A stretch of 64,000 bases of DNA from Coriobacteriia bacterium. GTDB taxonomy: Bacteria; Actinomycetota; Coriobacteriia; Anaerosomatales; JAAXUF01. The notes beneath the pieces are model-generated. The model had not been told where the DNA came from. It did no database searches and saw only the letters and a program-made list of their open reading frames with translations. Location: assembly GCA_013334745.1 (NCBI GenBank), contig JAAXWY010000004.1, forward strand, positions 1 through 64,000, written 5' to 3'. Below, piece by piece: positions 9,056-17,293 of this stretch (position 1 is the stretch's first letter; every line of letters begins with the position of its first letter). The translations under genes and the position numbers were made by a program.

Positions 9056-9973
9056 TCAGCCCCTTGGGCCGTGGTAGACGAGCTCGGTGATGCCGACGAC
9101 GATCACGTCGCCGTCTCGCAGGACGATGCGGTCGATGTGCGCACCGTTGACGACGGTGCCGTTGGTCGAGCCGAGGTCCTCGACCGCCCAACCGTCGTCG
9201 GTGCGTACGAACGCAGCGTGCTGACGCGACGTGTTGTGGTCCTGCAGACAGACGTCGCAGCTGCCCAGACGCCCCACGAGCATGCGGTCACCACGCAGCA
9301 CGACGTCGTGGTCGATGCCACGGACGGTCACGGTTGCGATGTGTCCGGCTCGCGTGCCTGTGGCATCCGAGTCTTCGACCTCGGCGTCGAAGAACAGCGC
9401 GGGTCGCACGACGGGGATCGACGGCTTGCGGCCCGGCGTGCCGAGGCGCCCGAGCTCTGCGAGTTCTTCGAGGGCGGCTTCCTCCGCCGCCGAAGCGGCT
9501 GCGCCCGCACCACCTGCACCGATGCTCGCAGCACTCGCCGCGACACCCTGCGCCTCGACGGGCTCATCGGCGTAGTCGTCGCCGAGCTCCTCGGCAAGCT
9601 CCTCCGGCGACAGCAGCTCGCCGATGACCTCGAAGCGCCCGAGCTTGAGCTCGGGGTCGACGATGAAGCGAACGACCGGGCGCACGGCGAAGGTGTAGCT
9701 TCGCTCGCGGGCGTAGCCGACCAGGTAGGTCTCGAGCTCGCCGGCGAGGGTCTCGGCGAATCCACCGAGGTTGTCATCGTCTTCGGGCGACAGCAGCACG
9801 CTGTAGAGCGTGGGGGCGTACACCTTGCCCACGCCGACTTTGCGCCCGCGCTCGACCTCCTTGCCGGCCGCCTTTGCTATCTCGGCGGGCTGTACGGGGG
9901 AGCGAAACACCCGAGCGAAGCCGCCTTCGACGGCGCGCCCGACTCTGTCCTCGAACTCCGAAAGCAGGCTCAC
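9056..9973 (-). CDS. fhaA: DUF3662 + FHA protein (FhaA type)
   Basis: 305 residues, GTG start. The N-terminal ~125 residues are the DUF3662 domain characteristic of actinobacterial FhaA. An acidic Ala-rich linker follows, and the C-terminal ~90 residues are an FHA domain (VGRLGSCDVCLQDHNTSRQHA ... DLGSTNGT). FhaA is a phospho-dependent adaptor of PknB that affects peptidoglycan precursor export in mycobacteria. DUF3662 is one of the better pieces of evidence that this genome is actinobacterial. It is the second gene of the operon, 12 bp after the second kinase. Confidence 0.92.
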   Translation of the reverse strand: MSLLSEFEDRVGRAVEGGFARVFRSPVQPAEIAKAAGKEVERGRKVGVGKVYAPTLYSVLLSPEDDDNLGGFAETLAGELETYLVGYARERSYTFAVRPVVRFIVDPELKLGRFEVIGELLSPEELAEELGDDYADEPVEAQGVAASAASIGAGGAGAAASAAEEAALEELAELGRLGTPGRKPSIPVVRPALFFDAEVEDSDATGTRAGHIATVTVRGIDHDVVLRGDRMLVGRLGSCDVCLQDHNTSRQHAAFVRTDDGWAVEDLGSTNGTVVNGAHIDRIVLRDGDVIVVGITELVYHGPRG

Positions 9974-9985
9974 GGTGGCCCTTCG

Positions 9986-11749
9986 TCAGGGCGAACCGGA
10001 CACTTCCGTTTCGCCGTCTTGTTCAGACCGCACCGGCGCACCGAGCGCCGCGGCCACAAACACCATTGTAAGGGACGCGACGACAGACACCGCGAGCCCG
10101 GTCGTCATCCACGGAGGCCCGCTGCCGAGTGACACGCTGACGAGGTCGGCGAGTATGTAGGCTCCTGCGAGAACCGCGCTCGCCGCGCTGGCTCCGATCA
10201 TCGCGGAAAGCCGCGAGCCCTTTGCCGAGAACCACGACATCACCGCCGCGCACAGCGGCCAGCCGGCGAGTGCGATGTAGGTCGACGGATTCGTGAACGC
10301 CTCACGCAGCGCGGCGCCGACCAGTGGGCCTCGGCCAACGTCGAGGAAGACGCTCGAGACGACGTGGGCGTAGGGCGGCTCGACAAGAGACGCAGCCGAG
10401 GCGACGAACGACAGAAGCCCCGCGATGAGACCCGCGATGGTGGCCTGCCGCAGCGGCAGTACGAAACCCGCGATCATCGGAGCCGCCGGTGAGAGGTGAA
10501 GTAGCCCGAGCGCGGGTGCTGAAAGCGGTATGACCGAAGCGCTGTTGCTGTGCCGTGCCGAGAACCACCACCACGCCCCGCCGCCCAACACGGCCACGAA
10601 ACCGAGCAGGTAGTTGCCGGTCGAGAACAGCCCGATCGCGAATGCGGCCAGTCCGAGCACGGTCCCAAGCGGAGGCGCGAGCAGTCCGGCCGTGGCGATC
10701 ATCGCGCAGGCAGCCAGCACGCCAGCGCGATCGAGGTTCGTGCCCGAGAGCCCCGCCCAGGCGAGCCACGAGGACTCGACGGCCGCGATCGAACCCACGA
10801 GCAGGCGCCCGGAGCGTCCGCGCAGCCGGTCCCAGAGGCCGACCTCGTCGAAGCCGGGAGTCTGTGCTTCGGGCTCGTCGTCGGAGTGGGCCGCCACGAG
10901 CTCGGCGAGCGAGCGCTTGCCCATGCCGATGTCTCCCAGTTGCGGCTCCAGCGCGTCGGCGAATGCCACGACGCTGTTGTAGCGGTCCGCCGGGCGCAGT
11001 CCGAGCGCGGCGAGCAGCACGTCGTCGATCGCATCGGGGAGCTGCGGAGCCAACTCGGTAGGCGGACGTGGATCCTGCGTCTCGAGCCGCACGATGGCGG
11101 CCTCGATCGTGTCGTCGTCGAAGGGGTTCTCGGCGGTGAGGCACTCGTAGGTGACGGCTGCCAGCGCCCACACGTCGGTGGGCTCACTCACGCGCATGCC
11201 CTCGAGCTGTTCGAGCGGCATGTAGCCGATGGTGCCGCCGACACTCGCGCCGTGACCCATCGCAGTCGAGATCGCCGCCATCCCGAAGTCCGCGACCTTC
11301 ACGCGCCCATCTCGGGCGATGAGGATGTTGGCGGGCTTGATGTCGAGGTGCAGCACGCCGTTGTCGTGTGCGAAGTCGAGCGCATCGGCGACCGCGCCGA
11401 ACACCGCGGCCATCTCATCGAGGTCGAGCGGCTCACCGAGGTCGTCGAGGATGTCGTCGAGGCTCGCGCCGTCGACGTGTTCCATCACGAGGAACGCTTC
11501 GTCATCGTCGGTCTCGAAGTCGTGGACGGTGACGATCGCAGGGTGGTTCAGCATCGCCGCCGTACGAGCTTCCGCGAGCCCAGGCGGGTTGGCGACCGGA
11601 TGGCCGTCGCGGTCCAGCGGCAGCGGCATGCGTTTGATGGCGACGCGTCGATGCATGCGCGTGTCCCACGCAAGCACGACGACCCCTGCACCGCCCTCGC
11701 CGAGTTCCTCGAGCGGGCGGTAGCGGTCGAGAACCAGCGGTTGCTCCAC
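9986..11749 (-). CDS. Ser/Thr protein kinase with polytopic membrane C-terminus
   Basis: 587 residues from the GTG at 11749, chosen because GGGAGGG lies just upstream; an in-frame GTG at 11791 would add 14 residues. The kinase domain (~10-270) has Lys39, the catalytic loop HLDIKPAN (Asp136) and DFG at 154-156. The usual HRD Arg is Leu, so activation-loop phosphorylation may not be needed for activity. The C-terminal half (~310-575) has about eight hydrophobic segments and no PASTA domain, so it is probably an integral membrane sensor of unknown ligand. It appears to be the first gene of the cell-wall cluster. Confidence 0.88.
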   Translation of the reverse strand: MEQPLVLDRYRPLEELGEGGAGVVVLAWDTRMHRRVAIKRMPLPLDRDGHPVANPPGLAEARTAAMLNHPAIVTVHDFETDDDEAFLVMEHVDGASLDDILDDLGEPLDLDEMAAVFGAVADALDFAHDNGVLHLDIKPANILIARDGRVKVADFGMAAISTAMGHGASVGGTIGYMPLEQLEGMRVSEPTDVWALAAVTYECLTAENPFDDDTIEAAIVRLETQDPRPPTELAPQLPDAIDDVLLAALGLRPADRYNSVVAFADALEPQLGDIGMGKRSLAELVAAHSDDEPEAQTPGFDEVGLWDRLRGRSGRLLVGSIAAVESSWLAWAGLSGTNLDRAGVLAACAMIATAGLLAPPLGTVLGLAAFAIGLFSTGNYLLGFVAVLGGGAWWWFSARHSNSASVIPLSAPALGLLHLSPAAPMIAGFVLPLRQATIAGLIAGLLSFVASAASLVEPPYAHVVSSVFLDVGRGPLVGAALREAFTNPSTYIALAGWPLCAAVMSWFSAKGSRLSAMIGASAASAVLAGAYILADLVSVSLGSGPPWMTTGLAVSVVASLTMVFVAAALGAPVRSEQDGETEVSGSP

Positions 11750-11890
11750 GCACCCTCCCTCGGCGTTGCGACCGGCATCCTCTCGGGGCACATTCTAGCC
11801 CAGCACCCGCGGTGCGGGGTTATGCGAGACTTGGCGGCGACATCGAACACGCTCGCGTCGCGCTCACCCGCGATGCGCCGGGAGGTCTGC

Positions 11891-12904
11891 ATGCGCCCCA
11901 CGCTCTCCGTCGTCATCCCCGCGCTCAACGAGGCCTCCGGAATCGCTCACCTGCTCGAGCAGCTCGCCGAGCAGACCACGCCGCCCGACCAGGTGGTGCT
12001 CGCCGACGCACACTCGATCGACGACACGCGTGCGATCGCCCGGGCGGCCGGCGCGCTCGTCGTCGATGGCGGGATGCCGGCCGTGGGCCGCAATGCAGGA
12101 GCCGGCGTCGCCACCGGCGAGATGCTGCTCTTCCTCGACGCCGACGTCGATCTCGACTCCGACTTCATCGAGTCCGCGGTCGCCGAGTTCCTCGAGCGCG
12201 ACCTCACGATCGCCGGGGCGCGCATCGAGCCGCTCGAACGAGAGCCCGGCAACCTGTTCGCGTGCGAGGTCGCCAACTTCTACCTCGAAGCCATGCAGTA
12301 CGTGTCACCGCACGCGCCAGGCTTCTGCATGCTCACGCGCAAGGCGACTCACGAGGCGATCGGCGGGTTCGACGAGGAGGTGTTGCTCGCCGAGGACCAC
12401 GACTACGCGCAGCGCGCCGCCAAGCTCGGCAAGTTCCGGATTCTTCGAACCGGGCCGGTGCGCACATCGATGCGACGCATCGAGAAGGAGGGCATCCTCC
12501 AACTCGCGTTCAAGTACGTCTACTGCGAGCTGCACGTGGTGGCGGGTCAGAAGATCTACGAGGTGCCCTTTGACTACGAGTTCGCATCGTTTGGCGAGAA
12601 GGACCGCGCGCGGTCCCTGGTGGCCATCGACGAACTCCGCGCGCAGCTCGGCGACGTGCGTCAGACGCTCACCGAGCTTTCCGAGGAGACCCGCGAGGCC
12701 CTGTGGCAGCTCGCGCAGACCGAGGTCGCGCCTGAGCGGTTCGAGGCCGCGCTCGCGCGCGTCGGGGGAGCGGACGCCGCACGGCTGCGCCGCTACGTGG
12801 GAGCTCGCGTGCGTCTCGCCCGACGCGGCCCGCGTGCGGCGATCGCCCGCGTGCGCGAGGCAGCAGGCAGCGTGTGGGCCGAGGTCACGCGGGTCTTCGA
12901 ATAG
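11891..12904 (+). CDS. Family 2 glycosyltransferase
   Basis: 337 residues from the ATG at 11891, which has GGGAGGT six bases upstream; the frame is open far upstream but that part is antisense to the kinase gene. Residues ~4-230 are a GT-A fold (SVVIPALNEASGI, then the acidic LFLDADVDLD, then an EDHDYAQR segment), so it transfers a nucleotide-activated sugar using a metal. The Arg-rich C-terminal ~100 residues may be helical; no clear membrane span was found. The acceptor is unknown. It is divergent from the kinase cluster. Confidence 0.8.
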   Translation: MRPTLSVVIPALNEASGIAHLLEQLAEQTTPPDQVVLADAHSIDDTRAIARAAGALVVDGGMPAVGRNAGAGVATGEMLLFLDADVDLDSDFIESAVAEFLERDLTIAGARIEPLEREPGNLFACEVANFYLEAMQYVSPHAPGFCMLTRKATHEAIGGFDEEVLLAEDHDYAQRAAKLGKFRILRTGPVRTSMRRIEKEGILQLAFKYVYCELHVVAGQKIYEVPFDYEFASFGEKDRARSLVAIDELRAQLGDVRQTLTELSEETREALWQLAQTEVAPERFEAALARVGGADAARLRRYVGARVRLARRGPRAAIARVREAAGSVWAEVTRVFE

Positions 12905-12911
12905 ATTCTTC

Positions 12912-12940
12912 TTGACCGATGGCACGGCGCTCGCTATGTT
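12912..12940 (+). promoter_or_regulatory. Promoter of the MarR gene
   Basis: TTGACC (12912-12917), a spacer of 17 bp, and TATGTT (12935-12940). Transcription would start at about 12947, which is next to the ATG at 12948, so the message is probably leaderless. Confidence 0.6.
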
Positions 12941-12947
12941 TCGACGC

Positions 12948-13433
12948 ATGAATAATTCGAAGAACGAAACAAATGCTCCAACCGGCGGCATGGGCGACGC
13001 ACTTCTCGACGAACTCGATGACGTGATTCTGCGCATGGGACGCCTCATGTCGGCACGTCACTTCGGTTCCGAGTGCAACGCGCCCGACGCGATCACGCTC
13101 TCTCAAGCGCTCCTCATGCGCGCCATCGAATCGCACGGCGCGGTCAAGATGAGCGAGGTCGCCGCCCTGCTGGCGATCAAGGCGCCCGCCGCATCGGCTG
13201 CGATCGATGCGCTCGAGCGTGAAGGCTACGTCGAGCGCGCGGCGGACCCCTCCGATCGCCGAGTCACGCTCGTGACGCTCACCCCGCTCGGTTGCGACGC
13301 GCTTCACGCCGCCGAGACCCGTCGCCGAGACGCGATGCGCCGCCACATGGCGGTGCTCACCGACGACGAGATCCGAACGCTCATCACGATCCACCACAAG
13401 CTCATCGACGCCATGGTGGCGTCTGCGCCCTGA
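12948..13433 (+). CDS. MarR-family transcriptional regulator
   Basis: 161 residues. A winged-helix MarR domain (~40-140) includes the recognition helix region 'APAASAAIDALEREGYVERAADPSDRRV'. I chose the ATG at 12948 because the upstream promoter would start transcription there; an in-frame ATG at 12936 lies inside the -10 box. No Shine-Dalgarno is present, which fits a leaderless message. The next gene, 112 bp downstream on the same strand, is an RND exporter, so this is probably the local repressor of an efflux operon. The inducer is unknown. Confidence 0.85.
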   Translation: MNNSKNETNAPTGGMGDALLDELDDVILRMGRLMSARHFGSECNAPDAITLSQALLMRAIESHGAVKMSEVAALLAIKAPAASAAIDALEREGYVERAADPSDRRVTLVTLTPLGCDALHAAETRRRDAMRRHMAVLTDDEIRTLITIHHKLIDAMVASAP

Positions 13434-13545
13434 TCCGCAGCGGGCACTTCGCCCGCGCCCGGCTCGAACACTCCCGCGTCCCCGTGGCGCGTTTGCTCAT
13501 GAACCGCTCGGCCACACAACGCCGACACGACAGAACGGAACCACA

Positions 13546-16500
13546 GTGGACCGCATAACCAAGTTCGCACTCAAGAACGCTGCAGCGATCATCATCGTCG
13601 CAGTGCTTGCCGTCGCCGGAGGCATCTACTCCGCGTCGCAGCTCAAGCGCGAGACGATGCCGGACATCAACATCCCGGTCGTGGCGATCGTCACGCCGTA
13701 CCCCGGTGCTGCGCCCAACGACGTCTACGACAACGTGACGAAGCCCATGGAGGCGGCGATCGCCGCCGTCCCGGGTGTCGAGAAGGTGCAGGCGACCTCG
13801 GCCGACTCCGTCTCGGCGGTCATCGCGCAGTTCTCGTTCTCAGCCGACATGGACAAGGCCGAGCAAGAGATCAAGAAGGCCGCAGACGCCGTGAAGTTGC
13901 CCGAGACGGCAGTCACGCCGCAGATCAAGCGCATCAGCTTCGGCTCGGCACCGATCCTCAAGATGGCGATCACCGGCGGCGAGTCCGAGTCCGAGCTGCG
14001 GGCGGTTGCACGCGACACGGTCGTGCCGGCGCTCGGTTCGGTTGCGGGCGTGGGTCAGGCGTCCATCGCGAGCGACTACCAGAACTCGGTGCGGATCAAG
14101 CTCGATCCCAAGAAGCTGCGCAAGCACGGTCTCACCGCTTCGGGTGTCACCCAGCAGCTCCAGGCCGCGAACCTCTCGTTCCCGGTCGGCGCGGTCGACG
14201 TGGCCGACGTGAATCAGCCCATCCGCGTCTCGGGCACGCTTGGTACGGTCGACGACATCAAGAACTTCTCGGTGGCGATCTATCCCAACACCAACGCGAT
14301 GTTCGGTGACGCGTTCGCCTCGATCGGCAAGGGCTTCGGCGCGCTTGGCGGGGCGCTCGGCAAGATCGGCGCGGGCATGGGGCAGCTCGGCAGCGGCATG
14401 GGGCAGCTGGGGCAGGGTCTCGGCGGCGTCGCCGGACTGCAGCAGCTGCAGGCGTCGCTCGTCCAGCTGCAGATCCCCTACGAGAAGGCCGCTGCTCAGA
14501 ACGCCTCGGCGCAGAAGATCTACGACAAGGCACAGGCGATCGTGAGCGACCCGACCACGGCCACGGCCGGCGGCCCATCCGATCACGACCGCACGCTCGC
14601 GCAGGACGTGAGCGACGACGCGAGCGCGACGCTGAAGAGCACCAGCGCGCAGATGGCTGCGCTCGCGCCGCAGATCGGCTACGTGAAGGCCGCCATCGCT
14701 GGTGTGCAGGGCCAGCTGTCCGGGCTGAACTCGGGCGGCTCGAGCTCGGGTATGTCGTCGGGCGGGTCGTCCGGCGGATCCTCGGGTGGCATGAGCATGG
14801 GCAGCAGCTCCATGAGTTCGCCCAAGATCAAGCTCATCAAGCTCAAGGACATCGCCGAAGTCACCTACGGGCCCGGTGAGGTCGTGGGTAGCCGTGCCAA
14901 TGGCGAGCCAGCCGTCCTCATCGACATCGTCAAGACGCAGGACGCCAACACCGTCGACGTCTCCAAGGACGTCCGGGCCGAGATGGACAGGCTCTCCGGG
15001 CAGCTTCCCAGGGGCGCAGAGGTCACGTACGCCTACGACGCGTCGGTGGGCATCAACGCATCGGTCGACGGCATGGTCCGCGAGGGTCTGCTCGGCGCGC
15101 TGTTCGCGTTCATCGTCATCCTGTTGTTCCTGCGCAACTGGCGCTCGACCATCATCGCCGTCGTCTCGATCCCGATGTCGGTCGTCATCGCGCTCGTCGC
15201 GCTCAAGTTCACAGGCGTCACCTTGAACGTCATGACGCTCGGCGGCCTGACTGTGGCCATCGGCCGCGTGGTCGACGACTCCATCGTCGTCATCGAGAAC
15301 ATCTACCGACACCTCTCGAAGGGCGAGCCGCGCACTCCCGAGACGATCCGCAAGGCCGTCTCGGAGGTCTCCTCGGCGATCACGAGCTCGACGATCACCA
15401 CGGTCGCGGTGTTCCTGCCGCTGGGCCTGGTCACGGGCATCATCGGCAAGATCTTCCGTCCGTTCGCCATCACGGTGGGCATCGCGCTGCTTGCGTCGCT
15501 GCTCGTCGCGGTCACGATCGTGCCGCTCATGGCGAAGTGGACGCTGCTGCGCGCCAAGGTGAAGCAGGAACCTGAGGGCGATACGAAGGTACAGGCGTGG
15601 TACAAGCGCATGCTCGGATGGGCGCTCGGCCACAAGGCGGTCGTGCTCGCCGGCGCAATGGCGCTTCTCGTGGGCTCGCTCGCGCTCGTGCCCTACATCG
15701 GCACCGGCTTCGTGCCTGAGAGCAAGGAGAAGTACGTCAACGTCACGGTCGAGTATCCCGAGGGCACGAAGGCTGCGACCGTCGACAAGACGATGCAGGC
15801 CATCGAGGACAAGCTCTCTGCCGAGAAGGCGGTGCTCGTCTACAACACCAACGTCGGCTCGGCCGGTGGATTCGATCTGAGCAACGGTGTGACCGGCACC
15901 AACCGCGGTGCGATCTTCGTCAAGCTCGATAGCGAGGCCGATACGCGCAAGATCGTCTCGGAGATGCGCACCGAGTTCAAGGAGATCGACTCGGCGGCCA
16001 AGATCACCATCAACGCTCAGAGCGCTGCGGGTTCGAACTCGACGATCGAAGCGGTCGTGACCGGCGACTCGCTCGCCGACATCCGCACGGGAGCCGAAGC
16101 GGTGACCGAGGCGCTCGATGGCCTGGAGGGCGTGGAGAACGTCGCGAACAACCTCGGCCAGGAGCGCAAGCAGATAGCGATCACGGTCGACGAGAAGAAG
16201 GCTGCCAAGCAGGGGCTCAACGCCGCGATGGTCGCGGGCACCGTGCGCAGCCTCGTCGCCGAGCAGAGCCTGGGCACCGTGAAGATCGACGGTAACGACA
16301 CGCCGATTCTGTACTCGCTGAAGCTCTCGAAGGTCACGGGCATCAAGCAGATCAAGAACATCACGCTGGACACGCCGCTCGGCAAGAAGATCAAGCTGTC
16401 CAAGATCGCCTCAGTGGTCGAGACCGGTAGCCCGGTCTCGGTGCTCACGAAGGAGGGTGACGAGTACGCTTCCGTTTCCGGCAGTATCACCTCACGTGAC

Positions 16501-17208
16501 ACCGGTTCGGTCATCACCGCTGCCAAGGAGCGCATCGCGAAGGTCAGCCTGCCCGAGGGCGTCTCGGTCGAGGTCGGCGGAACCGCCGAGCAGATGAACG
16601 AGAGCTTCGCTCAGCTCGGCATCGCGATGCTCATCGCCATCGGTGCGGTCTATCTGGTCATGGTGCTCGCGTTCGGCGAGGCTGTGGCGCCGCTCGCGAT
16701 CATGTTCTCGCTTCCGCTCGCCATCATCGGCGGCCTGCTCGGGCTGTTCGTGATGAAGCTGCCGCTCGACATCCCGGCGTTGATCGGTGCGCTGATGCTC
16801 ATCGGCATCGTCGTGACCAACGCGATCGTGCTCATCGAGCTCGTGCAGCAGAAGCGCGAGAATGGCGAGTCGATCAACGACGCGCTGCGCGACGCCGGTG
16901 CGACCAGAATGCGTCCGATCCTCATGACCGCGCTCGCCACGATCTTCGCGCTCGTGCCGCTCGCCTCGGGCTTCGCCGAGGGTGCGCTCATCAGCCAGTC
17001 GCTGGCGGTCATCGTCATCGGCGGTCTGACGACGTCGACGGCGCTCACGCTGGTGGTCGTGCCGGTCGCCTACGCGCTGCTCGAGGGCTGGCGCGAGAAG
17101 CTGCTTGGCAGCCGCCACGAGACGCCGGAGGGCGATGGCCCCGAGGGCGGGTCGGATGGCGACGGACCGGAGTTCGGCCCCGACGACTTCGAGACCATCC
17201 CGGAGTAG
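13546..17208 (+). CDS. RND-family (HAE1/AcrB-like) efflux transporter with Gly/Ser-rich insert
   Basis: 1220 residues, GTG start. It has the RND plan: N-terminal helix, first large external loop, a helix bundle (~515-670), second external loop and a C-terminal helix bundle (~1000-1155). Transmembrane helix 4 carries the conserved GRVVDDSIVVIENI acidic pair. The first loop contains an unusual insert (~residues 255-430): a heptad-like run of G-x-x-L-G repeats, a helical stretch and a Gly/Ser/Met linker. Among Gram-positives the nearest described type is SwrC/YerP. No adaptor or outer-membrane gene is adjacent. It is probably controlled by the upstream MarR. Confidence 0.9.
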   Translation: MDRITKFALKNAAAIIIVAVLAVAGGIYSASQLKRETMPDINIPVVAIVTPYPGAAPNDVYDNVTKPMEAAIAAVPGVEKVQATSADSVSAVIAQFSFSADMDKAEQEIKKAADAVKLPETAVTPQIKRISFGSAPILKMAITGGESESELRAVARDTVVPALGSVAGVGQASIASDYQNSVRIKLDPKKLRKHGLTASGVTQQLQAANLSFPVGAVDVADVNQPIRVSGTLGTVDDIKNFSVAIYPNTNAMFGDAFASIGKGFGALGGALGKIGAGMGQLGSGMGQLGQGLGGVAGLQQLQASLVQLQIPYEKAAAQNASAQKIYDKAQAIVSDPTTATAGGPSDHDRTLAQDVSDDASATLKSTSAQMAALAPQIGYVKAAIAGVQGQLSGLNSGGSSSGMSSGGSSGGSSGGMSMGSSSMSSPKIKLIKLKDIAEVTYGPGEVVGSRANGEPAVLIDIVKTQDANTVDVSKDVRAEMDRLSGQLPRGAEVTYAYDASVGINASVDGMVREGLLGALFAFIVILLFLRNWRSTIIAVVSIPMSVVIALVALKFTGVTLNVMTLGGLTVAIGRVVDDSIVVIENIYRHLSKGEPRTPETIRKAVSEVSSAITSSTITTVAVFLPLGLVTGIIGKIFRPFAITVGIALLASLLVAVTIVPLMAKWTLLRAKVKQEPEGDTKVQAWYKRMLGWALGHKAVVLAGAMALLVGSLALVPYIGTGFVPESKEKYVNVTVEYPEGTKAATVDKTMQAIEDKLSAEKAVLVYNTNVGSAGGFDLSNGVTGTNRGAIFVKLDSEADTRKIVSEMRTEFKEIDSAAKITINAQSAAGSNSTIEAVVTGDSLADIRTGAEAVTEALDGLEGVENVANNLGQERKQIAITVDEKKAAKQGLNAAMVAGTVRSLVAEQSLGTVKIDGNDTPILYSLKLSKVTGIKQIKNITLDTPLGKKIKLSKIASVVETGSPVSVLTKEGDEYASVSGSITSRDTGSVITAAKERIAKVSLPEGVSVEVGGTAEQMNESFAQLGIAMLIAIGAVYLVMVLAFGEAVAPLAIMFSLPLAIIGGLLGLFVMKLPLDIPALIGALMLIGIVVTNAIVLIELVQQKRENGESINDALRDAGATRMRPILMTALATIFALVPLASGFAEGALISQSLAVIVIGGLTTSTALTLVVVPVAYALLEGWREKLLGSRHETPEGDGPEGGSDGDGPEFGPDDFETIPE

Positions 17209-17232
17209 CGGTTCTTACTGCACGAGACGCAC

Positions 17233-17265
17233 GAGGCCCCGCCCGGGATTTCCGGACGGGGCCTC
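17233..17265. terminator. Bidirectional intrinsic terminator
   Basis: A 9-bp perfect stem GAGGCCCCG / CGGGGCCTC (17233-17241 with 17257-17265) with a partly paired loop. It lies between the convergent RND gene and the secreted-protein gene. Confidence 0.75.
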
Positions 17266-17293
17266 CGTTGTTGCAGCCACGATGGGGCGCCGA

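Noticed and set aside
10550-11890. Upstream half of the long plus-strand frame ending at 12904 as part of the glycosyltransferase
   Set aside because: That half is antisense to the kinase gene and not protein-like; the strong ribosome site and the family's usual N-terminus put the start at 11891.
13440-13456. GCGGGC-ACTTC-GCCCGC hairpin between MarR and RND genes as a terminator
   Set aside because: Six-base stem with no T run in very GC-rich DNA; likely chance.
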